DNA of 64,000 nt from assembly GCF_947497025.1 (NCBI RefSeq), contig NZ_CANMFC010000007.1:1-64000 (forward strand), written 5' to 3'. The stretch is from an uncultured Kushneria sp. (GTDB taxonomy: Bacteria; Pseudomonadota; Gammaproteobacteria; Pseudomonadales; Halomonadaceae). Below, piece after piece: positions 1 through 6,822 of the stretch (position 1 is the stretch's first letter; every line of letters begins with the position of its first letter). The position numbers and the translations under genes were made by a program. The notes under the pieces are model-generated. The model was not told the DNA's origin. It ran no database searches and was given only the letters and a program-made list of their open reading frames with translations.

Positions 1-22
1 CACGGCCTGCGGCGCCGGCCCC

Positions 23-50
23 GCCCGCGGTCACGACCGTGACCGCGGGC
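23..50. repeat. Perfect 12-bp inverted repeat (hairpin)
   Basis: Two 12-base arms (23-34 and 39-50, gcccgcggtcac / gtgaccgcgggc) flank a 4-base loop. It lies just downstream, on the minus strand, of the stop codon of the aminotransferase-like tail at 71-148. That position fits a transcription end, but no T-run follows on either strand, so intrinsic termination is unproven. Confidence 0.4.
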
Positions 51-70
51 GAGGGCGAGGGCGTCTCGCC

Positions 71-148
71 TCAGGGCCCCTCGTGCAGGGCCGTCAGCGC
101 CTCGGTCAGGGCGGCCATCTCTGCCTCGGTGCCGATTGGTAAACGCAA
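71..148 (-). pseudogene. Possible C-terminal remnant of an aminotransferase (HisC-like)
   Basis: The last 25 codons of a minus-strand frame ending at 71 read LRLPIGTEAEMAALTEAL and a few more residues. This resembles the C-terminal end of class I aminotransferases such as histidinol-phosphate aminotransferase, where an R-(hydrophobic)-x-x-GT-x-E-x-x-x-L pattern closes the fold. Upstream of about 148 the same frame loses any resemblance, and base composition drops sharply in GC. I infer a truncated gene end left by deletion or rearrangement. A chance resemblance cannot be excluded over such a short stretch. Confidence 0.25.
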
Positions 149-294
149 AAAAGGTTTATATGGGAAATCAAACGCTTCCCATGCAAAGAGACTTGGTATT
201 ACATCGATTTTTGCACCACAATGAATAGGCAAGTGCCCGGGGTTTCGGGTATATCGTTGATGTAATGAATACAGTAGGCAAGGGAGAGCTGACG

Positions 295-546
295 ATGAAA
301 AAAACACTGGGTATTTTGCTGGCTGCAATGATGGTATTTGCTGTGGCCGGTTGTAATAACGATGACGGCCCTGCTGAAGAGACCGGTGCAAAGGTTGATA
401 ACGCCGCCGACAATGCTGGAGATGCGACCAGCGATGCGGCTGATTCTGTCGGCGATGCTGCCAGTGATGCAGCTGACTCTACTGGCCAGGCCATGGAAGA
501 TGCTGGTGACTCCATCAGCGACAGCGCTGAAGAGCACAGCAACTGA
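295..546 (+). CDS. Small Ala/Asp-rich lipoprotein
   Basis: An 83-residue protein of unknown function. It starts at the ATG at 295, preceded by a good AAGGGAGAG ribosome site, rather than at upstream in-frame codons. Residues 1-20 form a lipoprotein signal peptide with lipobox VAGC, so the mature protein should be anchored by an acylated Cys. The rest is low-complexity and strongly acidic: a degenerate repeat of the type DAADS-x-GDA is reiterated about five times over residues 35-80. This would form an amphipathic or disordered helical tether, somewhat like LEA-type or entericidin-like small envelope proteins. It is followed directly by a strong terminator, so it is a single-gene unit. Confidence 0.7.
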   Translation: MKKTLGILLAAMMVFAVAGCNNDDGPAEETGAKVDNAADNAGDATSDAADSVGDAASDAADSTGQAMEDAGDSISDSAEEHSN

Positions 547-571
547 TCTATCCCGATAGGGTAGAGAAGTG

Positions 572-605
572 AAAAAGCCTCCTGACATCGTCAGGAGGCT
601 TTTTT
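572..605. terminator. Bidirectional intrinsic terminator
   Basis: Stem agcctcctgac / gtcaggaggct (576-586 and 590-600) with an A-run on the left and T-run on the right. It serves the lipoprotein gene ending at 546 and the converging gene ending at 631. Confidence 0.9.
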
Positions 606-630
606 GATTTGGCGCGACTGTTTCAGGCTA

Positions 631-843
631 TTACTGGGCGCCGGCCGCACCCACCGCTGCACCCGCCGCGCCGCCAATGAGGGCGCCTTTCCCTGCACTG
701 CCTCCCGTGATGGCGCCGGCAGCAGCGCCTGTAAGGCCGCCGATACCGGCACCCTGAGCCGCGCTGCGCCCGGTAGGACTGCTACAGGCTGTTAGAAGCG
801 TCAGCGCTGCCACGGTTGTCATCACCACAATCCCTTTATGCAT
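631..843 (-). CDS. Small glycine-zipper lipoprotein
   Basis: A 70-residue protein with a lipoprotein signal peptide (lipobox LTAC near residue 20). A glycine-zipper segment fills the C-terminal half: GAGIGGLTGAAAGAITGG and a second GAALGGAAG-like run, spaced Gly/Ala every three to four residues. Glycine-zipper proteins of this kind (YMGG/OsmB/SlyB-like) sit in the envelope and are often stress-induced. The 70-residue size suits an OsmB-like protein. It converges on the neighbouring lipoprotein gene and shares its terminator. The exact role cannot be read from the sequence. Confidence 0.7.
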   Translation of the reverse strand: MHKGIVVMTTVAALTLLTACSSPTGRSAAQGAGIGGLTGAAAGAITGGSAGKGALIGGAAGAAVGAAGAQ

Positions 844-949
844 GATGTCTCTCCTCGCAAGCGTTCAATAAAAGATAGCCGGATCCTCTTGTTATCGGCC
901 ACCCCAGTAAATACTGGACTGAAATCCTGAGTAATTTGAAAAACGCCCA

Positions 950-973
950 TAAAAAACCCTGCAATAAGCAGGG
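950..973 (-). terminator. Intrinsic terminator of the 48-residue gene
   Basis: Read on the minus strand, stem CCCTGC-TTATT-GCAGGG is followed by six T. It lies 10 bases past the stop at 983. Confidence 0.85.
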
Positions 974-982
974 CTCGATAGG

Positions 983-1129
983 TTAGGATTCTGGTCGCGG
1001 TTTTGGCTTAACCCTGATAGGAAAAGATTTCCCGGGAGGAGCTACAATAACTTTTCCTGTTTTGGGATGCCTGAAAGACTTCCTGAAAATGAATTCTCCA
1101 GAAGAATCAGGGGGAAGGTTGTCGCTCAT
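983..1129 (-). CDS. Hypothetical 48-residue basic protein
   Basis: Unrecognised small protein. The start at 1129 (MSDNLPPDSSGEF...) is chosen because AGAGGTAG lies at a suitable distance upstream. The longer frame running to 1294 has no ribosome site and crosses a probable noncoding region. The C-terminal half is basic and contains HPKTGKVIVAPPGKSFPIRV, a short beta-rich pattern seen in several small uncharacterised bacterial proteins with a 'TGK.I.A..GK.F' core. It has its own intrinsic terminator, which supports it being a real transcription unit. No function is assigned. Confidence 0.55.
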   Translation of the reverse strand: MSDNLPPDSSGEFIFRKSFRHPKTGKVIVAPPGKSFPIRVKPKPRPES

Positions 1130-1172
1130 ATCAAATCTACCTCTCAATTGAATGTTGGTAACAATTGATGCG

Positions 1173-1201
1173 TTGACTTGAGCACAGATCCCTACCAAAA
1201 T
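1173..1201 (+). promoter_or_regulatory. Candidate plus-strand promoter for a small RNA
   Basis: TTGACT (1173-1178), 17-base spacer, then CAAAAT (1196-1201). The -35 is good and the -10 is mediocre. No plus-strand gene follows, only the structured region ending in a terminator at 1339. Confidence 0.3.
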
Positions 1202-1207
1202 CCGTTT

Positions 1208-1339
1208 GCCAATTGGGTTTGGAGAGATCCTGCTCAAAGAAGTAACAAGGCTTGCCGGCCTTCTACTTCTACTTAGATACGTGCATCTTCGCATCTAAGT
1301 CAGTTCGGGCCCTGTTTAGCGACAGGGCCCGAATTTTTT
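1208..1339 (+). ncRNA. Candidate small RNA, about 130 nt
   Basis: Between the 48-residue gene and nrdB, the plus strand carries two consecutive hairpins. The first has an 8-bp stem (1271-1278 with 1293-1300). The second has a 12-bp perfect stem (1304-1315 with 1322-1333), a 6-base loop and six T (1334-1339), which is a textbook intrinsic terminator. The T-run is on the plus strand only, so the hairpin is oriented for a plus-strand transcript and not for nrdB. No credible ORF lies upstream on that strand, so a small RNA starting near 1208 is inferred. The terminator is seen directly; the transcript is not. Confidence 0.35.
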
Positions 1340-1344
1340 ATGCC

Positions 1345-2451
1345 TCAGTCCCAGGTCAGCGCGCCGCCGGTCTGATATTCGGTTACCCGCGTTTCGAAGA
1401 AGTTCTTCTCCTTGGGCAGATCGATCAGTTCCGACATCCACGGGAACGGGTTTTCCACGTCATCAAAGAGCAGACCCAGACCAATCTGTTCGCTGCGGCG
1501 GTTGGCGATGAACTGCATGTACTGCTCGGTAAGCTCGGCATTCAGGCCCAGGATGCCGCGCGGCATGGTTTCACGGCCATAGGCCGCTTCCAGCTTGTAG
1601 GCTTCCAGAAGCATGCCACGCACTTCCTGCTGGAAGGCGTCATCCCATAGATGCGGATTTTCGATCTTGATCTGATTGATGCAGTCGATACCAAAGTTCA
1701 GGTGGATGGACTCATCGCGCAGGATGTACTGATACTGCTCGGCAATCCCCACCATCTTGTTGCGGCGACCCAGCGCCAGGATCTGGGCAAAACCGGTGTA
1801 GAACCACATGCCTTCAAACACGACATAAAAGGCCACCAGCGCGCGCAGGAAGGCCTGGTCACGTTCGATGGTACCGGTTGTGAAGCTCGGGTCTTCCAGT
1901 GCTTGGGTGTACTTGAGCGCCCAGGCATCCTTGTCGGTGATCGAGGGGATTTCCCGATACATGTTGAAAAGCTCACCCTCATCCAGACCCAGCGACGTGC
2001 AGATGTACTGGAAGGTATGGGTATGGATGGCTTCTTCAAAGGCCTGGCGCAGCAGGTACTGGCGACACTCCGGATTGGTGATGTTGCGATAGACGGCCAG
2101 CACGATGTTGTTGGCGACCAGCGACTCGGCGGTCGCAAAAAAGCCGAGGTTGCGCTTGAGCATCAGCACCTCGTCTTCGGTCAGCCCCTGCGGACTATTG
2201 ACCGGTGCACGCCATGTGGCGATATCGCCCTGCATGGAGACTTCGGTCGGCATCCAGTGGTTGTTACAGCCTGCCAGATACTTTTCCCATGCCCAGCTGT
2301 ACTTCAGCGGCAACAGCTGATTGACGTCGCTCTGGGCATTGATCATGGCCTTCTGGCTGGCATCAATACGCTGAGCGCCGGCCTGAATTTCACCCAGACC
2401 GGTGTTGTCGACCTGATCGTTGTCATCAGCAAACAGGTTGGTCTCTTGCAT
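1345..2451 (-). CDS. nrdB: Ribonucleotide reductase small subunit, class Ic-like (Phe at radical site)
   Basis: The 368-residue R2 subunit partners NrdA to make deoxyribonucleotides. The start at 2451 follows AGGGAGAG. All six metal ligands are visible: Glu109, Glu140, His143, Glu213, Glu247 and His250. The residue that is the radical Tyr122 in E. coli is Phe147 here (context IHTHTFQYI), and the first ligand is Glu instead of Asp. Each of these sits exactly 20 residues after its Chlamydia trachomatis R2 counterpart (E89, E120, H123, F127, E193, E227, H230), the type protein for Mn/Fe class Ic enzymes. The C-terminal tail ends ALTWD and would dock on NrdA. It is cotranscribed with nrdA, which lies 99 bases upstream. 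A Mn/Fe cofactor is inferred, not shown. Confidence 0.95.
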   Translation of the reverse strand: MQETNLFADDNDQVDNTGLGEIQAGAQRIDASQKAMINAQSDVNQLLPLKYSWAWEKYLAGCNNHWMPTEVSMQGDIATWRAPVNSPQGLTEDEVLMLKRNLGFFATAESLVANNIVLAVYRNITNPECRQYLLRQAFEEAIHTHTFQYICTSLGLDEGELFNMYREIPSITDKDAWALKYTQALEDPSFTTGTIERDQAFLRALVAFYVVFEGMWFYTGFAQILALGRRNKMVGIAEQYQYILRDESIHLNFGIDCINQIKIENPHLWDDAFQQEVRGMLLEAYKLEAAYGRETMPRGILGLNAELTEQYMQFIANRRSEQIGLGLLFDDVENPFPWMSELIDLPKEKNFFETRVTEYQTGGALTWD

Positions 2452-2550
2452 GATTCTCTCCCTTGCCATCACCCGAGTATGTTCAACGGCGAGTGTGGTC
2501 TTGAGTGCAGTAGACGGTGGCCCTGCAGGGCCACCGTCGTATTGATCAAA

Positions 2551-5451
2551 TTACTGGCAGGCTTCGCAGTCCGGATCATCGAGTGAGCAGGCCAGTGGCG
2601 GTGCCGAGCCCAGCGGCTGCTGGGGAGCCTGCGAGGCCTCCGGTGCCGGCGCGGGCGCTGGCTGCGGCGTCGGTGCGTTGGGCTTGACGCCGGTCAGCTT
2701 GCCATCGGTGCCCTTGAGCGTTGATTTCTCAAGGCGAGTAGAAGCCTGCGCACGGAGGTAATAGGTGGTCTTCAGACCCAGCTGCCACGCCATGCGGTAG
2801 GTGGTATCCAGCTTGCGACCGGAAACACCGCTGATGTAGAGGTTCAGGGACTGTGCCTGGTCGATCCACTTCTGACGGCGCGAGGCAGCCTCGACGATCC
2901 AGCGCGGCTCGATTTCAAACGCCGTGGCATAGCGCTGCTTCAGATCGTCCGGGATGCGATCGATTGGCTGAAGCGAGCCATCGTAGTACTTGAGGTCATT
3001 GATCATCACCTCATCCCACAGGCCACGCTCCTTGAGCGCATGCACCATGTGCGAGTTGACCACCGTGAACTCGCCCGACAGGTTCGACTTCACATACAGG
3101 TTCTGATAGGTCGGCTCGATCGACTGTGTCACGCCACAGATATTGGAGATGGTGGCCGTCGGTGCGATCGCCATGACGTTGGAGTTACGCATGCCCTGAC
3201 GGCGTACCTTGTTGCGAATGTGGTCCCAGTCCTGCGTGGTAGAGGTGTCCATCTGCACATACTGCTCGCCACGCTCGCGCTGCAGGTCATTAATGGAGTC
3301 GATGGGCAGAATGCCCTGGCTCCAGAGTGAGCCTTCGTAGGATTCATACTGGCCGCGCTCGGCTGCCAGGTCGCTGGAGGCTTCGATGGCGTGATAGCTG
3401 ATCAGCTCCATGGAACGATCGGCAAAGGTCACGGCGTCATCGGAGGCATAGGCGATACCATGCTTGTACAGCGCATCCTGAAAGCCCATCAGGCCCAGAC
3501 CGACCGGGCGGTGACGGAAGTTGGAGCGTTTGGCCTGCGGCACGGCGTAATAATTGATGTCGATGACGTTATCGAGCATGCGCACGGCCGTCCTGACCGA
3601 CCGCTTGAGCTTCTCGCTGTCCAGCTGGCCATCAACCACGTGAGCCGCCAGGTTGATCGACCCCAGGTTGCAGACGGCAATTTCGTCAACGCTGGTGTTG
3701 AGCGTGATCTCGGTGCACAGGTTGGAAGAGTGCACGACGCCGGCATGACGCTGCGGGCTGCGCAGGTTGCACGGATCCTTGAAGGTGATCCAGGGATGGC
3801 CTGTTTCAAACAGCATCGACAGCATCTTGCGCCACAGATCCTTGGCCTGTACGCGTTTGAACAGCGTGATCTCACCGGTCTGCGTCATGGCTTCGTACTC
3901 TTCATAACGCTTCTCGAAGGCCGCGCCATAAAGGTCATGCAGATCAGGACAGGTGGCCGGTGAGAAGAGTGTCCATTCCTTCTCTTCGCTGACGCGCTTC
4001 ATGAATAGGTCCGGTACCCAATTGGCCGTGTTCATGTCATGCGTGCGGCGACGGTCATCACCGGTGTTCTTGCGAAGTTCGAGGAACTCCTCGACGTCCA
4101 TGTGCCAGGTTTCTAGGTACGAGCAGACCGCGCCCTTGCGCTTGCCGCCCTGGTTGACGGCCACGGCCGTATCGTTGACGACCTTGAGGAAGGGCACAAC
4201 GCCTTGTGACTTGCCGTTGGTGCCCTTGATGTAGGAGCCCAGCGCACGCACCGGCGTCCAGTCATTGCCCAGGCCGCCGGCCCACTTGGAGAGCATGGCG
4301 TTGTCACGAATGGCGCCGTAGATGCCTTCAAGGTTATCCGGCACGGTGGTCAGATAGCACGAGGACAGCTGGCTGCGCACGGTGCCGGCATTGAACAGCG
4401 TGGGCGTCGAGGTCATGTAATCGAAGCTCGACAGCAGCTCATAGAACTCGATGGCGCGCGCTTCACGATCCTGCTCGTTCAGCGACAGGCCCATGGCCAC
4501 GCGCATGAACATGACCTGCGGCAGTTCGTAGCGAACGCCGTCGCGATGCAGGAAGTAACGGTCGTAAAGCGTCTGCAGACCCAGATAGGTGAACTGGTTG
4601 TCACGCTCGTGGTTCAGGGCATCGCCCAGGCGCTCAAGGTCGAACTCGGCCAGGACCGGATCGAGCTGCTCGAATTCAATGCCGCGCTTGATGTAGTTCT
4701 GGAAGGCCGGCTTGTAGAGCGTCGCCATGTCACCAAAGGTGGCTTCCTCGGCGACTTCAAGGAAGGAGAGGGCTTCACGGCGCAGATTGTCCTGCAAAAG
4801 ACGCGCGGTAACGAAGGTGTAGTTGGGCTCCTTCTCGACCAGCATGCGCGCGGTCATCATCAGTGCCGTGGCGACGCCATCGGGCGTTACGCCGTCATAG
4901 AGGTTGCGCAGCGACTCATCCATGATGCGACGCACTTCAACGTTATCCAGACCCGCGCAGGCTTCGGTAATCAGTGTCTCGATGCGCGCCAGATCCAGCG
5001 GGCGACGGCTGCCGTCAGGCTGGGTCACGTTGATGGTGGGGTGGGGCTTTTCGATACCCTGATGCTGCGCGGCGCGCGCACGAGCGTGCTCTTCACGGTA
5101 GAGCACGTAGGCGCGGGCCACCTTGTGTTCACCCGAACGCATCAGAGCCAGTTCCACCTGATCCTGGATATCTTCGATATGCAGGGTGCCGCCTTCCGGC
5201 ATACGACGCGCGAACGTCTCCATGATGGACTGCGTCAGCTGTTCGACCTGCTCGCGAATGCGAGAGGAGCCGGCGGCGTTGTCACCTTCCACGGCAAGAA
5301 AGGCCTTGCTCATCGCCACGGAGACCTTGCTCGCATCAAAGGTGGCGGTGTCACCGGTACGCTTGATGACGCGCAGTTGCTGATCGGTCTGGCGCGTATG
5401 AGCATCATCAAGAATTGATGAGGTATCACGCTCTGTATGCGAGGTTTCCAT
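2551..5451 (-). CDS. nrdA: Ribonucleotide reductase large subunit (alpha), two ATP-cones
   Basis: The 966-residue catalytic subunit reduces ribonucleoside diphosphates in the cytoplasm. The start at 5451 follows AAAGGTAACGTT. Two ATP-cone domains are recognisable at about residues 25-130 and 140-230, as in the longer Pseudomonas/Chlamydia-type NrdA; E. coli has one. Active-site cysteines appear in SSCYL, NLCTEI and CNLGSINLA, with the radical-relay tyrosine pair in TTYYLRAQA. The tail ends DDPDCEACQ, a CxxC for re-reduction by thioredoxin or glutaredoxin, preceded by a Pro/Ala-rich linker. It is the first gene of nrdAB. Upstream are two NrdR boxes and a DnaA box. Confidence 0.97.
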   Translation of the reverse strand: METSHTERDTSSILDDAHTRQTDQQLRVIKRTGDTATFDASKVSVAMSKAFLAVEGDNAAGSSRIREQVEQLTQSIMETFARRMPEGGTLHIEDIQDQVELALMRSGEHKVARAYVLYREEHARARAAQHQGIEKPHPTINVTQPDGSRRPLDLARIETLITEACAGLDNVEVRRIMDESLRNLYDGVTPDGVATALMMTARMLVEKEPNYTFVTARLLQDNLRREALSFLEVAEEATFGDMATLYKPAFQNYIKRGIEFEQLDPVLAEFDLERLGDALNHERDNQFTYLGLQTLYDRYFLHRDGVRYELPQVMFMRVAMGLSLNEQDREARAIEFYELLSSFDYMTSTPTLFNAGTVRSQLSSCYLTTVPDNLEGIYGAIRDNAMLSKWAGGLGNDWTPVRALGSYIKGTNGKSQGVVPFLKVVNDTAVAVNQGGKRKGAVCSYLETWHMDVEEFLELRKNTGDDRRRTHDMNTANWVPDLFMKRVSEEKEWTLFSPATCPDLHDLYGAAFEKRYEEYEAMTQTGEITLFKRVQAKDLWRKMLSMLFETGHPWITFKDPCNLRSPQRHAGVVHSSNLCTEITLNTSVDEIAVCNLGSINLAAHVVDGQLDSEKLKRSVRTAVRMLDNVIDINYYAVPQAKRSNFRHRPVGLGLMGFQDALYKHGIAYASDDAVTFADRSMELISYHAIEASSDLAAERGQYESYEGSLWSQGILPIDSINDLQRERGEQYVQMDTSTTQDWDHIRNKVRRQGMRNSNVMAIAPTATISNICGVTQSIEPTYQNLYVKSNLSGEFTVVNSHMVHALKERGLWDEVMINDLKYYDGSLQPIDRIPDDLKQRYATAFEIEPRWIVEAASRRQKWIDQAQSLNLYISGVSGRKLDTTYRMAWQLGLKTTYYLRAQASTRLEKSTLKGTDGKLTGVKPNAPTPQPAPAPAPEASQAPQQPLGSAPPLACSLDDPDCEACQ

Positions 5452-5583
5452 AACGTTACCTTTCTGTCTTAAGGTCAAAACCGTGCCTTGCCTGCCGATT
5501 TAAAAAGCACGGCAGATCATCACGGGATCGAAAAAAGTTGGGTCACAAGATATTGACAGCTGTTAGAAGAATCTGCTGCAAAA

Positions 5584-5599
5584 ACACTACATGGTGTGT
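5584..5599. promoter_or_regulatory. NrdR box 1
   Basis: acactacatggtgtgt matches the palindromic NrdR consensus acaCwATATAwtGtgt at about 13 of 16 positions. It begins exactly 31 bases before the second box, three helical turns, which is the usual NrdR pair geometry. NrdR represses nrd genes when dATP/ATP is high. Confidence 0.8.
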
Positions 5600-5614
5600 C
5601 TGTCGACCAGGTGG

Positions 5615-5630
5615 ACACAATATAGTGTGT
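5615..5630. promoter_or_regulatory. NrdR box 2
   Basis: acacaatatagtgtgt matches the NrdR consensus at 15 of 16 positions. With box 1 it should form the repressor binding region for nrdAB. Confidence 0.88.
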
Positions 5631-5680
5631 CTGGCGAATACCCTCAATAGGAAAAAACGACTCGAATCGGGCGCACAATC

Positions 5681-5689
5681 TGTGGATAA
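5681..5689 (-). promoter_or_regulatory. DnaA box upstream of nrdAB
   Basis: A perfect TTATCCACA on the minus strand, about 230 bases before the nrdA start and 51 bases upstream of NrdR box 2. In E. coli, DnaA sites at the nrdAB promoter tie expression to replication initiation; the same arrangement is inferred here. Confidence 0.6.
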
Positions 5690-6034
5690 AGTGTGCTTAC
5701 CTCGCCACAGGCCTTGCCATTACTGGCATGCCGGCGGTTACATGAAAATTCCGGTAGGGATGCGTTTTTTTGTCGCGAATATTTCAGCTCGACCGCTGGC
5801 ACACCGAATAAAATTCATGCCGATTAGAGCCTGATGATGAGAATCGTGTGCAAATACGTGGCTTCTGTATGGGCACTTTCGTGTAACAGTGGCACAATGT
5901 TGCCAAAGTTGAACGACCGTTGGGTTTGAAGGTCACATTTATCGCTGTCTGCCTGCCGTATGTGCGGGCGCTGCCCGTGCAGCATGCCGGTGACGGCACG
6001 GAAGCTTCTTTATCAATGATCGGACGGACGAGCC

Positions 6035-6748
6035 TTGGATAACATTACAACCGCCAACGAACACATTCTTATCATTGAAGATGATGAACGACTGGCCGCG
6101 TTGACGCGTGAGTATCTTGAAGGCAACGGTTTCAGGGTCAGCGTCGAGCATGACGGCACCAATGGCGTCGAACGTATTCTGTCCCTGCGGCCGGACCTGG
6201 TCATTCTTGACCTGATGCTGCCGGGTGAAGATGGTCTGTCCATTTGCCGCCGCGTACGCCACCAGTATCCCGGCCCCATTTTGATGCTGACAGCTCGTAC
6301 CGATGACATGGATCAGGTGCTGGGTCTTGAAATGGGTGCTGATGATTATGTCCCCAAACCGGTGCCACCGCGTGTCCTGCTGGCACGCATGCGCGCGCTG
6401 CTGCGTCGTGCTGATGGGTCGGAAACCAACGAGCAGGAAGAGACCCGTCTCGAGTTTCGTGATCTGGTGGTGGACTCCTCAACCAGAGAGGCATGGCTCA
6501 ACGGCGAGCGCATCGATCTGACCAGTGCCGAATTTGATCTACTGTGGCTGCTGGCCTCCCATGCCGGCCGAGTGCTGACGCGTGAAGAGATCTTCTCGGC
6601 GCTGCGCGGCATTCGTTATGATGGTCAGGATCGTTCGATAGACGTGCGTGTTTCTCGCATTCGACCCAAGATCGGTGATGACCCGCATCAGCCGCAGCGT
6701 ATCAAGACCGTGCGCAGCAAGGGATACCTGTTCGTTCGAGAGATCTGA
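6035..6748 (+). CDS. rstA: OmpR-family response regulator, RstA-like
   Basis: A 237-residue two-component regulator. It begins at a TTG (6035) behind GGACGGACGAG; no ATG is available in frame. The receiver domain (about 10-125) shows the acidic pair in IEDDE, the phosphoacceptor Asp in VILDLMLPGEDG and the conserved Lys in YVPKP. The C-terminal winged helix (about 140-235) ends RIKTVRSKGYLFV, typical of OmpR/RstA. The kinase gene follows after 74 bases and is almost certainly cotranscribed. The RstA assignment rests on the pairing with an RstB-like kinase and overall sequence; another OmpR subgroup is possible. Confidence 0.85.
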   Translation: MDNITTANEHILIIEDDERLAALTREYLEGNGFRVSVEHDGTNGVERILSLRPDLVILDLMLPGEDGLSICRRVRHQYPGPILMLTARTDDMDQVLGLEMGADDYVPKPVPPRVLLARMRALLRRADGSETNEQEETRLEFRDLVVDSSTREAWLNGERIDLTSAEFDLLWLLASHAGRVLTREEIFSALRGIRYDGQDRSIDVRVSRIRPKIGDDPHQPQRIKTVRSKGYLFVREI

Positions 6749-6822
6749 ACCAGCAAATACCTGATCTTGTCTCGTGAAGGACGGCTTCGTCTACTGTAAA
6801 GAACCCTGTGTAAGGATAGACG

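Larger units (their letters stand above)
5452..6034. other. Intergenic region between nrdA and the rstA-like gene
   Basis: This 583-base gap separates two divergent units. The nrdA-proximal part (5584-5689) holds two NrdR boxes and a DnaA box. In the remainder, up to the TTG start at 6035, I see no convincing gene: a 98-codon frame at 5538-5834 has no ribosome site and odd composition. No clear sigma-70 promoter could be fixed for the two-component operon. Confidence 0.7.

Noticed and set aside
1304-1339. Hairpin as the terminator of nrdB
   Set aside because: The T-run lies on the plus strand only; on the nrdB strand the hairpin is followed by a mixed sequence, so it fits a plus-strand transcript better.
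5538-5834. A 98-codon frame in the nrdA upstream region
   Set aside because: It runs through the NrdR and DnaA sites, lacks a ribosome site and has an unusual Cys/His/Arg composition.
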